Below, piece after piece: positions 1-11,477 of a stretch of 64,000 bases of DNA (positions are counted from its first letter, which is position 1; every line of letters begins with the position of its first letter). The position numbers and the translations under genes were made by a program. Under the pieces are notes generated by a model. The model ran no database searches, was not told the DNA's origin, and worked only from the letters and a program-made list of their open reading frames with translations. Source of the stretch: Endocalyx cinctus (Eukaryota > Ascomycota > Sordariomycetes > Amphisphaeriales > Apiosporaceae); contig BCKC01000001.1 of NCBI GenBank assembly GCA_001600455.1, forward strand, positions 558,001 to 622,000, read 5' to 3'.

Positions 1-56
1 CTCTACCTCTCGTCTCCTTTAAACTCATCAAAATGACAAACCCTTTCCTTCCACCC

Positions 57-1841
57 CTAGATCCACTCCGGAAATTTCCTCTTCCACTCAGCTGTATCAC
101 GCTTAGGTGTACGATCCCCCGTATCCTCCCCATCCGCATCCTGTTCTGTCCCCGCATCATCATGCCGACGATGTTGATGCACAATCTTCGGAAATTGTGG
201 TAACTGGGCGGATTGTACCGTAAGAGGAGTATGAGCATCCACAGATGGCATATTCATTTCCATTTCTATCCCCACCGTCCCCAATTCCTCATCCGGAATT
301 TTCCACGACGTCCTCTTACCTCCACTACCCCTCCCCTTCCATCCTCCCAGTCCCAGTCCCAGTCCTAGTCCCAGCTTAGTCCCCAAATCCACGACCGATC
401 CGTACCCCCAGCTCCTGAAGCCTTCCCTCAATAAATCTTCCGGTAGAAATACGAAGTTCACTCTTTGTTGCGGGACGTTCTTTGGAGGGATCGGTGGGGG
501 TCTCATACTTTGCCGTTGCTGGGAATAATCGTAACTCTCGGACGAGGGTGGAAGATTCTGTCGTTGCGCTCGAAAGCTAGTTTCTTCTGGAATTGTTGGT
601 GGGGGAGAGTAGCGAGGAGGCCGATAAGGGGGTCTGACTCGGCCCCGGCCCTGGCCTTCTCGATACTCGTCGGGTGTGTAGTGGATAGGTAGACGATCAT
701 CCGGATGCATGCGGTCGGGAGTAGAACATTGAGCACGGGGATCGGTGCTGCCGGCGGCGGCGGGGGTGCCCTTGTTCGAGACTTTAGTTATTCGGAGCGG
801 CAGCGGCTTTTCTACGCCCTGCATAAATCGTTGTTGCTGGTAGTAATCTCCTTCTATAGGCGGATCGTGCGGCGGTGGAGTTGGAGATCTAGGGTCTGAT
901 ATTTTCGGTGGTATGTAGCGTTTGTTTAGTGTCGATCGACCAACGTCGCCGGAGCGCGGCTGGTTATACGCCTGAGTATCTCTCTCGATCATCGTTCTCG
1001 CCGCGCCATGAATATTTTCCCGCCCTCGCCTTGCCCCACTTCGTCCAATGTATCCATTGCCATTATTGCCGTTATCGCTATCACGCATCCGGCGTCTTCC
1101 CGGCTCTTCCGCGTCAATATTGATTCTCGAAACCGCTTCCTGCACCCTCCTCCTTTCGTCTTCCTTGGGCGTCGGTGCTTTAAAAAACGACTTAGCGCTA
1201 AGGGGGAGAGAGGGCGGCGTTTCGGGCGTGCGATGCTTTCCCTTCATCTTAAACCTAACCTCTCCCCGCCGCGGCGCTCGGTATTGCGCAAAAAACTCGC
1301 TTATCCTCCTACCCGCGCCGAAGAGGGAAAGCCGAATCTCGCGAGCCCTTTCTCTGGCCGTCGGCTTCGGCGGGTTACGCGGATTCGGATCCGGATCCGG
1401 ATCATCCGGATCGACCGCCCGACGATCGAAATCCGGGCCGGGACTCAAGGGGGGGTAGTGCTTCTCGTGGTAGAGGTAAAACCCGCCGAGCGAGAACAGC
1501 AGGAAAAAGCCGAGGAGGATGGAGCAGACGACGATCGTCGCGCTCGACGGGATCGGCTGCCCGAAGGCCAAGGTGCAGACTAAGATCCCGCCGACCGAGA
1601 AGGTGACGAGGATGAGGCTGCACCCGGGTATGATCATGTAGGTGATGTCCCGCACGTATTGCGTGAATCGCTTGCGGGCCGTGAGGACGATGGTGGGGGG
1701 TTTCTTCCGGCTGCTTCTGCTTCCTGAGCTATTCCTTTGCTCGACGCCCGCCTCGTCGTTTCTTAGGGCCGATCTGGCTGATGCTTTGGTGGTTAAGACT
1801 ACGGCGGGTGCTGGAAGAGTAACGGCGGTAGCAGCGGCCAT
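57..1841 (-). CDS. Two-helix membrane protein with long proline/arginine-rich tail, fungal hypothetical
   Basis: A single uninterrupted frame of 594 codons starts at ATG 1841. After a basic, Ser/Arg-rich N-terminus of about 65 residues come two hydrophobic helices (about residues 68-93 and 100-124) separated by a very short loop, so both ends probably face the same side. The remaining 470 residues are hydrophilic and low in complexity: a DPDDPDPDPNP acidic/proline run after the second helix, several PPxPP stretches, and a GLGLGLGLGG repeat near residue 490 encoded by tandem degenerate hexamers at about 350-375. No enzymatic motif is visible. The architecture is common in poorly characterised Pezizomycotina plasma-membrane proteins. 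The role is unknown; scaffolding by the tail is only a guess. Confidence 0.75.
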   Translation of the reverse strand: MAAATAVTLPAPAVVLTTKASARSALRNDEAGVEQRNSSGSRSSRKKPPTIVLTARKRFTQYVRDITYMIIPGCSLILVTFSVGGILVCTLAFGQPIPSSATIVVCSILLGFFLLFSLGGFYLYHEKHYPPLSPGPDFDRRAVDPDDPDPDPNPRNPPKPTARERAREIRLSLFGAGRRISEFFAQYRAPRRGEVRFKMKGKHRTPETPPSLPLSAKSFFKAPTPKEDERRRVQEAVSRINIDAEEPGRRRMRDSDNGNNGNGYIGRSGARRGRENIHGAARTMIERDTQAYNQPRSGDVGRSTLNKRYIPPKISDPRSPTPPPHDPPIEGDYYQQQRFMQGVEKPLPLRITKVSNKGTPAAAGSTDPRAQCSTPDRMHPDDRLPIHYTPDEYREGQGRGRVRPPYRPPRYSPPPTIPEETSFRAQRQNLPPSSESYDYSQQRQSMRPPPIPPKNVPQQRVNFVFLPEDLLREGFRSWGYGSVVDLGTKLGLGLGLGLGGWKGRGSGGKRTSWKIPDEELGTVGIEMEMNMPSVDAHTPLTVQSAQLPQFPKIVHQHRRHDDAGTEQDADGEDTGDRTPKRDTAEWKRKFPEWI

Positions 1842-3391
1842 GTCTGTTGCTGTTTTTCTTCTTTCTTATAGTATATTCTTATGTTTCGTGCTGTTCTAAC
1901 GTGGTCGATGCCGAAAGCCATCTAGTTTACCATTAACTCTTGAAGAAAATATTAAAGGGGCGGTAGGGAAATTGTGTTTTGGGGTCTTGGTGGAGGAAAC
2001 CCAGTTGCCTGAATGGATAAAATGTCTGGTATATTGATTACAAAACTTGGGAAGCCGGTATTCATACGTCTTGAATGTTCTGGTTGAACCTAGTATTGAT
2101 GTAGCACAAAGAGGATGAATAGGTCCTTGGAAGATAACGAGCGTGTCTCGGAAACTTTTTACATGTGTGTTTGAGACGGTGTCTTTCTTTATTTTGTTGC
2201 AATATAACATGAATAATCTAGTAGTTTTTCATGCCTTCAGAGGCGTTCATACTGCGTTCTTATATCTACGTGATAGGTTTAGAAGCTGAACGGTAAGTTA
2301 CAGAAGACTGTGGCGTATCCTAGAGAATGTTGAGGGAGAACGAGTAACATCTAATTAGATAATTATGATCACTAGAATATAGTCGCGTAGAGACTATTAT
2401 GCGTGGGTCAGTCGTCCTATAATTTGGCCTACTGTGAAGATATTAGATGACAGTTATAATTACAGCACATTTTATATGGAAGGAAGCTAATTATTCTACT
2501 GGCACAATATATATGATCTGAAGTATAATTTTGCAGAAGCAAAAGACTTTCATTTTTTCTAAGAAGTGTACGCTTTTTGTCACCTTAATGACATTAATAT
2601 CATGCGTGCATCCGCACAACCGCTTGTGTGAGGGAATAGTGCATGTTGGAGAGTAAGATAGCGCAGTTGCGTAGACGAAGCTTAACAGTGGAGCAATAGC
2701 ATAGTTTAAGAGCCGAATAACTATTGTATTGGTTCCTGAAATTTCTACTCTAGTGTCAGATTGTTAGAGCTTGTGGAGGGTATTTGAGAGCTTGGTAATC
2801 ATATTATGTAAATATCTCATTGAATTAGGGCTTAAGGAACTATCTATTTCTATGAATCGAACGGGAGCTCAGCACCTTATTTATAATGCTTCCTGAGCTG
2901 GTACTACGTAATTCAGGGGTTGGTCAATAACTCAAACCGGGTTCATGAGCTTTGATTCCACTCCGTAATGTAACGTCTCCGAAACCAGGTCCCATTTAGT
3001 CCCACTTCTCCGTCACATCTAGGTATAATATACGAGGCAGAAACCCCCCCTTTGTATAGGCGTATCCTTCTGGAGACGTACGGAGGGTAGCCGTAGGCAC
3101 TTAGCTTAAACTAATTATATAATAAACTAGTACCCCTGACAGTTTGTGACCAATACATAACGTATGCCCAAGTTTCTCAAGACGTTTTATCTGGTCGAAA
3201 TCAGCCAGTGAAGTCGTTTGCAAATTATATCCTTGTTTTTGAACTTTGATTTTAATTATTAGAAACTCAAGCTGTTCTCATCATATGTACTAGTATCTAA
3301 TACCATACTACAGATTATCTTTTTCCCCTACTTGTAATATAATTAACTTGTATGCAACGCTATAGCCAAATTATATATTACCTAGATGCAC
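1842..3391. other. Gene-free AT-rich intergenic stretch
   Basis: About 1.55 kb between the ends of two minus-strand genes. It is AT-rich with frequent stops in all frames. I saw no splice-connected coding segments, RNA gene or inverted terminal repeats. The start-proximal part (1842 to about 2200) is the promoter side of the two-helix protein gene. Confidence 0.6.
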
Positions 3392-5282
3392 TCAACACAT
3401 GGAATTCAAAGACAGCTCTACAGTGTTTTGAGGCCATCTTGCGTCGTCGGGTAATACCGAGCTTGATCTAGATGGTCGATATTTGTTGAAGTACCACCAT
3501 AGCAAAACAGTTAGGAGCGTTAAACCAATACACAAAACAGCAAAGATCCAGAAATATGACGAGACCACTCCATTTTCACTTTCACCAGACCAGTCAAAGA
3601 ACGTTGTAGAGAATATCCCCTAAACAGGCGCATATGTTAGTCAATCATGTGCCAATTTATTACTATACCTAAGAGACGAACGTGAGGGATGGATATACTA
3701 ACTGCTAAGAATGTGCCAGGCAAAAATACCATAGTGATTAGAGCAATTGAGCGCATTTGCTTGGAATCGGAGTTTGCCGCTCGAGCAATGAGCATACTAC
3801 TCTCGCTGTGTATCTAAAACTTCATCATTAGTTTGTGTCCTTGGGGACGGTTTGAAATAACTAGTCATTACCGATTGAATAGAAATGTCTATGCCTTTAA
3901 TCCTTAGATTAAAGCTACGGATCTTTTCGTCACATTCGTTGATAATTGCTTTTATCCTTCTGTTCATCTTGCTTCCAGTAAGAAGATACTCCTGCTGCTC
4001 TAGCGCACCGCGTCGTTGTTGCTGCTCTAGCCTATCGTGCTGTACTTCTTCCTTCGTACCCAAATTCAGCGTGGCTGGCAGAAATGTCCACGTCTGTAAG
4101 CGGTAGAGTTCGTCCACATGCTCGGACATTACCTCAAGCTGTTTCCTCCAATTAATAAGGCAATCTCTCGTATATACTGTGTTCATCCATGAAAATCTGC
4201 TAGCGAGCAGCTCACCTGCAACCCTGCTAGATTTGGCTGCTTCTTCTAAGTCAGAAATCTGATCTTCTAGCTTGTCGATAGCGTCTTCAATTATGTCAAA
4301 CTGCCTAATCCTCTCTATCTCGGCAATTATACCACTCAACAGGAGAGGGTGGCCGATCTCATTTAGACTTGCCAATCTTAAGCGGCGAAAGATCTCTGTT
4401 TCAGCATCGTGGTGAGAACCAAATAAAATACCAAATGTGAGCTTGCAATGTGGGAAATATGTTGCTGCTAACGCAACATCTTTGGGAAAGGCGTTAGTGG
4501 TACGGCAATTATAGACTGTGCTGGTATATTAGATATTGTATATATGAGATATAAAATTTGGATAAAGCTGCGAAAATAACCCCTACTGTATGCATTGTGT
4601 CCCTGCCCTCTGGGACCTGTGATGGTAATGCTTTCAAATGAAAAAGCCGGACTATCAGTTCGTGTTATAACGCGGATAATAGAGCTATTTATATGAAAGC
4701 TTTCAGTTATTCGTTCGAACGTTTCGGCCGAGAATGGTAACGACTGTATATCATTCTTCCCGCTGGAATGGTTGTCAATGCTCTCGACGTCTTCGTCATT
4801 GAAATATGATTTCTCGTCGAATTCACTGAGACTAGGAATATCGCTGTTCCGGGAGCGGTAATGGGTAAACTTTCCGGTCCTGGCAAGTCTACAAGAGTCA
4901 GTAAGATAGAAATATCTGGTCTATGAAAGATTTACTCACACCAGTATTAGTCTTGGTTGCTGCGTACACTGCGATTCTGGGCTGCAGAGGTATGTCCCTG
5001 TCTAGTTTTGAAATTTAGTAAATGGTGGAATTGCTAGTAATAATTATCATGATAGCTAATCACCTTCTTAATCCAACTTTTCCAATCTTGATCGGTAGTC
5101 AAAGATTTAACTGTAACATTTCTGTAAATCGGAGTTAGTTTTTTGACAGAATTGCCGAGGGAATTACGTATTTCATTTGTGTCCCCCGTAACATCTAGCA
5201 CTTTTGTTGGTCTTTTTCCGAAGCTGAAGCGTTTTCTGAAGGATGCGACAGTCGTCGTCGAATCCTCACGAGTGAGATCCAT
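3392..5282 (-). CDS. CorA-like Mg2+ transporter-like membrane protein
   Basis: Six exons on the minus strand rebuild a 521-aa protein: 5064-5282, 4940-5001, 4587-4888, 3872-4515, 3703-3813 and 3392-3619. All junctions are GT-AG and keep phase; the introns are 51-83 bp. The C-terminal third has the fungal CorA-like pattern: a long coiled region, then the first transmembrane helix with TMVFLPGTFLA (exon 5), a short loop with FFDW, and a second helix followed by a basic tail (exon 6). Family members are usually 450-600 aa. The GMN selectivity motif of true CorA channels is absent from the loop, as in many fungal relatives, so Mg2+ transport is not assured. The gene is followed upstream by two kinase-like genes on the same strand. 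Confidence 0.85.
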
Positions 5283-5285
5283 ATC

Positions 5286-5304
5286 GTGTGTGTGTGTGTG
5301 TGTG
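5286..5304. repeat. (GT)n microsatellite
   Basis: About nine GT dinucleotides lie immediately upstream of the ATG of the CorA-like gene, so they fall in its 5' leader or proximal promoter. Confidence 0.9.
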
Positions 5305-6563
5305 AGAGTTTTAAACTCTTCTGAAAAAACACTCCTACAAAAAGTGGTCTAACTATTTTATTATACTATCACAAGTGTGGCAATTGATGTAGTAATATTG
5401 CGTGTATTTCACCTTGCTATTTTATGAGTAGATTCGCTTTCGAATACCAACTAAAAGCTGATATACATATTTTCCTTTATTTTTATTAGTTAGTCGAATA
5501 CTTTTATATTACCTGCAGCTGATAGGCACGCTTATAGCTGTGTAGCATCTCACCGAAAATACATAGCCCTGGTTGCCCGGAAAATCTTTCAGTGGCGTGG
5601 TATTGGCAACATGGAACACAGCCTCCAGAGACTTAATTATTTTTGAAATGAAACAAGCCTTTTCATCCTAGTATTATGCCTCAGAGAGTCGTCTGTTCAT
5701 GTGATTCATTCAGTTATTCCATTTTATAATGCCGGTAGTTTTCGTTCGAGCCACTTATTCTCACGAAGAGCCCTTGAAGTTGTTTCTCTCCGACCTCTTT
5801 GGTGCTGGGAAAGCGGAGGTCATTGTGAATATACATTCCCCCCTTACAACCATTCTCCAGGTCGCTGACAATAATAATTAGTGGACTCGTGGCCGCTGGC
5901 AATGCACCATTCCGCGAAACTTGTCAGCAGTGAGTTCAACTCTAATTATCTGTTAGCAGAACCATACTACTCATTCATTATTCTAAGTTGAGAGTTAACT
6001 GACTGTTTTTTTTTCTTTGAAAAGGAGGAAGATATAGAATTCCGCAAACTCGTCAAGATCAATCATTACAATGCGACATAACCTCTTGATAACTCTACCA
6101 CCACCATCGTCGCCGTGATCCTCGTTAGAATTCTACTCGAATCGACGCTTAAACGTATACAGAAGGACAGATAATAGGGATTAGAAGCTTATTTATATGA
6201 ACTCGGATTATATATAACGGGAAATATATCTGTTAGATTGGATTTCATAATTTCTCAAGGAACAATTTGAAGTGCACCTATCCTAGTATACTACTACAGC
6301 TACTCATAACGACGGCTACTGGAAACGATTATCACACATATAATCCATTCGCCTTGTTTCGACGTTTCTCTGCGCCTTAGTCATTTAGTCTACCCCTTAC
6401 CGAAACTCAGATCGATTGAAATTCCTACTTCGATATTATTAGCCAGAGCCATTAACGCTCACTTGTTATTGAATATGCTGCATTTTCACAATCGATTATA
6501 AGGGCCGTGTCACACAAGGAGAGGATCGTGACGGTAGCGACTGCGTGAATACGGAAATAGGTA
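5305..6563. other. Intergenic region between CorA-like gene and kinase 1
   Basis: About 1.26 kb. A short minus-strand frame at 5714-5902 has no recognisable similarity and no splice partners. It also contains the promoter of the CorA-like gene. I see nothing else I can support. Confidence 0.5.
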
Positions 6564-8219
6564 TTATACGTACCGGGTATAGCATTCTGTGAATTTGCCT
6601 TCCAAAAGTCCAGCCTTCTTTCTTTTGTCTGGTTCTATCAGCATCATATCCCTTTCGATTATGTCGAGAACATCTTCGAAATACTTAATACCGATGCGAT
6701 CAGTGGTATTCAAGTCGCGACGGAGTTCTTTGAACATCTAAAGTTAACAATTATCAGCACATGCAATAAAAAAGCAGATATTCGAAAGCTTTATACTTAC
6801 GTCAGTGACACCTTTCCTGAACGTTATTCCACTAAAGCCTATCTGTGCTCCCATGCCATTCGATGCAATATGAAAATATTCGTCATCTATGGCCCCCAAA
6901 GCTCCCAGCTCCTTACGATTCCTTTTAAATTGATCTATACCCGAGTTTCCTTTCACCAGCCAGATTATCATGTCAAGAAACAAGCATCCTATTCCCCAAA
7001 TGTCGAGAGACCTGTGAAGTTCAGCCCCTTTAACTCTAGATTCGGGAGGTCTGTAGACAGGATTAAACGGATAGCCAGTGCGTCCGTCTTTATATGGGTC
7101 GTAGTAACTGTGGATGGCGGCCAATCCCAGGTCAGATAACACGAGCATTCCATTCTCTTCCGATGTTTGTTCATCATTATGAACATTTTCATACCAAAGA
7201 ATGTTATCCAATTTGATGTCTCCATGTCGCCCGGTCTCCTTTTCATTCTCGCTCTTTCGGTGCATCGCTGCCAGTGCTCCCATGAGACCCTGTATCTGTT
7301 TGGCATACCAGCGGACTCCATCGGGCGTCAGGAAATCTTCATGGTTTTTCTGAGCCATAAAGGATTCGAGATCACCATGAGCCCAAGGAAAGATGAAGTG
7401 ATATTTATGTTCGTGTTTGTATGCAAAGAGGCAGGTGACTAGGTGGCGATGGTATAGCCCATTGAAACGCCATAATGCCCTTTTTTCCTTCTTAAACTCG
7501 GCAATCTGTTCAAGCTTAATATTCAGCATCTTCACAGCGAAAAGATCTGGTCGTAAGTTCAGCTAAACATTTAAATATTAGACAATACTATCACAAACTT
7601 TATTGAAACAAGTAGATCAAGCACTTACATCTAGGAGGATCTTATCAAAGTCATGGAATTCAGGGGGGATTTTAGCCCTAAACACTTGTCCATATGTTCC
7701 ACTGCCATCGCACGGCTTCCACTCCGTAAAGGGCAGGATCTGGTTATCTGGAAATTCTTTCTCCCCCATGATACCTTGATGTGACACTTCAAAACGAGGC
7801 ACGCATAAGTATTTAGAAGTTTGTGCTATGATATCCTTGTGATGATAACCAATATTGGCTCGTTGAAAAAGCTCCAAGACTTCTTCTTGCTGGTTACGGA
7901 GAGTTGGATTGTTTGGATCGCCATCAAAGTGCAATGGAAGCATACTGTCCATAACTTTCTCGCGAACGGCACGATCTATGAGATGAGTCACGTCGTTTAA
8001 CATTAGAGTGGCCAGGACAGATACATAATCTGGATAAACGAAATCGGCAGAGATATCAGAGTTGATTGATGTGAGGATGGAACGGACTTTTGGTTCTGTG
8101 AGAATACGTTGTGTCCGCTCAGGATATGAAAGGAATACACTTGGCTTATTGTAGTATGTATATTCGAGTAACTTGTTTCTCAACTGACGAACATCTTCCT
8201 CTATTCCGTTGTTGTCCAT
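6564..8219 (-). CDS. Protein kinase-like protein 1 (tandem pair)
   Basis: Three exons, 7629-8219, 6801-7562 and 6564-6737, encode about 508 aa. Introns are 66 and 63 bp, GT-AG and in phase. An N-terminal helical domain of about 170 residues precedes a kinase fold with a Gly-rich loop (GSGTYGQVFRA, end of exon 1), VAIK-like FAVKML (start of exon 2), catalytic loop HGDIKLDNILW, metal motif SDLGLAA, YRPPE in place of APE, and DIWGIGCLF. The catalytic Lys, Asp, Asn and metal Asp are present, while HRD is HGD and DFG is DLG, so activity is plausible but not certain. An open frame continues to 8282 but starts at TTG after a stop, so ATG 8219 was chosen. The TAA at 6564 could be bypassed by a further intron; I see no strong case for it. 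The gene lies head-to-tail with a diverged paralogue. Confidence 0.82.
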
Positions 8220-9209
8220 GTTATCGTTGTTCCTGGGGCTTCTAGCCGATGAAGCTAAAGTTCGAAGATATGCTTGAGACAAAGTCTAAAGGGCATCATT
8301 GGAAGTTGTACAATACAACTACGAAGCCGTTTATTTGCTGTTATGTCTTGATAGGGTGAACAAAAGCTACCGCATTAAGACTACAGGTACTTCGAATACC
8401 AGAAAAGAAGAAATATGGATTTCCATAAATTGAAAGGGAGGTTATAATTCTCTAAAGACCAAAACCCTCTCTTTAAATATGCGTCGCTTCACTGGATCTA
8501 CCTTTTATAGAAATCACAATCTGCTTTGCACCTTGACTTCTACTAACCACCATGAATTTGTTGAGACACCGGCGACAACATTACTGGGTAGCATTGGTAA
8601 TCTCGGACAATTAGCAGTGACACTACTGCTTTCTACTTCGTGCACCACTTGTCCAATTGGATTTCCGCCAAAAAAGATGCATATTGAGCCTTTACAGTTA
8701 CCCCACCTAATATAGCTATTTAACGATTATATCAGGCAACCCATGTTCAAGGCTACTTCAGGAGAGGTTATAATAGTAGTTAATTTAAGTAAAGCAAAGT
8801 TCTGACAGATGATCAACACATTCGTGCAGCATTATATTACCCTCACAAGAATTTATAACACGCCTTTAGAGACGAGGAAGATGCGATTCCATCCCAGAGC
8901 CTTAGAGACCATAGAGCCTGCTTCTGTACAGAATTTTTTTCTTCTCCAAAGTTGACCGAAAACACAAGAAGAAGGTGGTAATTACAGAATTTCAGTGCCG
9001 AAGTATGTGTTGTCGGGTGAGATCGGATATTAGTGTTCAAGCCTCTCGCTTTGTTTTCTGACAACCACTACGGTTAAAAATGAACCATTGGTTCTTTCAG
9101 CAGAGCCTGCTTCGACACCACCTTTCAGATTCCGGGTTTGGGAAATACAATGCGGTATCTTGTAACTTGTAATCTTATGGATTGCACTAACTAGCCGCCA
9201 CCTGACGCC
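8220..9209. other. Intergenic region between the two kinase-like genes
   Basis: About 1 kb. Two short open frames (8479-8715 plus, 8843-9064 minus) lack recognisable motifs or splice context. It contains the promoter of kinase 1 and the 3' flank of kinase 2. Confidence 0.5.
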
Positions 9210-11477
9210 TCACGTTATCAGTTTACCGATGAAACCAGAAATATTCCAAAGCGGACAGAAGCGAGTCTTGCTTGAATTTTGATGATGAGGCTGTCCCCCC
9301 CCTTCGTGATAAGATACTAGTTCTCTTTTATCATTATCCAAGGGTACATCATGCAATGATACCTCTTGGAAATCCGCCACTTCATGTTCTTGTGGTTCCA
9401 GGGGCGTAGTTTGTGTAGAGTTGTGTAACAATTCCGAGCCCTGCTCGATAAGGGTAGTCAATCTAGGCCCCCTTTGACCCTGTTCCAGCGACAGATGCAA
9501 TCCCACATTCTCTCGAAAGCTGGATTCTCGTACGTGTTGGACAAAAAGTTCTGAAAGGTCTGATCCTATGCGCCTGTTCAAAAGGGTTGATCTTTTTGTA
9601 CAATATTCTTCGTCCTGGCATCTATTTAGGAGATCTTGCAATTTTTCTACAATGGTGCTTATATCGGATCGATGCTGAGGATTCATACGGAGTAAGTGGT
9701 GATTGATCAGTTCTATAAGATCCAGCAGAAAATCGGGACAGTCAGGCTCCCCATGTAGTTTTTGCAGGTGCTAGGACGTTGTTAGTAATTAACAGCCTTA
9801 TTGATAATCAAGCGGGGGATATGATGTTTACCTTTCTGACAGCTCCTTTTAAAGTGGCACGGGACGCAACCAATGTATCGTCTTGGACTATGAAGAAACA
9901 ATCTTCGCGAAAGTCTTCTATCGTGGTCTCCTTACGACGTTCCTCCTGAAAAAGCTCGATTCCCCGAAACCCACCCCTATACCACGTTACGAACATGGAA
10001 ATAACACAGCCCAGTGTCCAGATATCATATGGGCAAGAGACTGCCTTTCGGATATCGAATTCGGGGGCCCGGTAAGTCCGGGTGACGGCGGGGGTCTGGA
10101 TAACCGCTATCGATGCCGTCGCGTGGAAGCTGGATAGACCAAAATCTGCGATTTGTAAAGTTCCCATGCCCTGAGTATCATTTGACGTGTCATTGGTTCT
10201 ATGAAACCACAAAATATTCTCGGGTTTTAAATCCAGGTGTGCCCCGTATTTCTTATGACGTAGGCCATGTTGGTCCTCAGTTCCCGGTTTGCCGGTATCA
10301 CCAGTATGAATCGCCTTGAGTCCTTCGGCAATGCCTAGCATCTGCTTAATAACCCATTTGGCCAGTTTGTGATCTCTAACGGGAAACTCAGGCTGCTCAT
10401 AGCTCTTCCAAAATTCCATCAAATTGCCACCTTCAGCCCAAGGGAAGACGAGGAAATGCCTACCATCGTACGAAAACGTGGCTAAGACATGGATTATATG
10501 ATCATGGTTCTTAGGTGCAAGTGTCTTTAAGAATTGCCTTTCATTCTTAAAGTCGCTGCTACTGTTTGAATACAGCTCTTTGATGGCAAAAGAATGATCC
10601 CGATGCTGAGTGGCCGCCTACCGAGTTCCTTGGTTAGGCACTTCGACTTCATAAATCAGCTAAGATTAAGATAACGAGTACTTGCCTGATATTTGTCCGC
10701 ATTGTAATGACTTGGATGAATCTCAACTTTCGTCACTGTTGAAAATCCCGAGCGTTGAACTTGGTCGACTGAGGACCATGGCAAGATTACGCTATTTTCA
10801 ATATCGTAATGCGGAACGTCGTCTTGATTTGGAGTCCAGAGGTGGAAGGAATGGGCAAGTACAGTCCATTGACTTTCGTAAAATAGCTGGTGAGTGATAT
10901 TCTTCCATGCCGATCCCTTTTTGCCAGGAATTTTAACTGCGAGTCTGTGATTAGGGCTTTTTCTGAGCGCAAGATGGGGGTCGGCAGGATCGGGATTGAG
11001 TAAAGGTAAGTCGTTGTCATAGATATTCTCTCTGATGAAGTATTGGATATACTCCGGCTCTTCGATCAAAGATAGAATAGCGAAGATCTTATGTCGTATT
11101 GCCCCAGGCTCTTTCTCTGCTAGTTGCGAACCCGTTGCTGGAAGGGTGGGATGGGAACCACAGATCTTATCTACAAGATATTCGACTTCCACTTCACGCA
11201 CCATTTCACGCTTTCTCAACTCCGACCTAACTCTTTCTGGCGTGATCAGTTCTTTTAACTTGTCATTTGGTAGAAACTTCTTGTCTCTGTAATTGATATA
11301 AGCCGTTCGGAGCAGGAAACATAATGGTACATCAGAGGGTGAGGTAGAAGCGGTATCTACCGAAGAAATATCACTTCCTTCTGTATAGGGCTCGCGTGAC
11401 AGCTTAGGAAGTTCAGTTCTTGATAAAAGATCTGAACCAGTAGTATGCGATGCATTCATCCGATTCACCATTTTCAT
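9210..11477 (-). CDS. Protein kinase-like protein 2 (tandem pair)
   Basis: Three exons, 10686-11477, 9832-10617 and 9210-9770, encode 712 aa. Kinase motifs are a degenerate Gly loop (RSGFSTVTKVEI, end of exon 1), FAIKEL with the ATP-binding Lys (exon 2), catalytic loop HLDLKPENILW, intact DFG (IADFGLSS), YRAPEFD, DIWTLGCVI, and the RSDI arginine (exon 3). An approximately 220-residue N-terminal helical domain resembles that of the neighbouring kinase in arrangement, and a roughly 130-residue polar tail follows the kinase fold. The first intron (10618-10685) begins with GCAAGT after CAG, a GC-AG intron; it has a CTAAC branch site and joins FAIK in phase. The paralogues share order of parts but little sequence, so the duplication is old. 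Substrate and pathway are unknown. Fungal kinases of this sort often sit in variable regions. Confidence 0.82.
10618..10685 (-). other. GC-AG intron in kinase 2
   Basis: The donor reads CAG/GCAAGT, the usual context for GC-AG introns. A CCTAAC branch site lies about 15 nt before the acceptor GGTAG. Removal joins TATCAG to GCGGCC in phase 0 and restores the residues leading into FAIK. The unspliced frame meets a stop within nine codons. Confidence 0.7.

Noticed and set aside
465..1583. Several plus-strand frames of 64-191 codons
   Set aside because: Antisense to the proline- and arginine-rich two-helix protein; composition artefacts.
5714..5902. Minus-strand 62-codon frame
   Set aside because: No motif, no neighbours to splice to; chance frame in AT-rich DNA.
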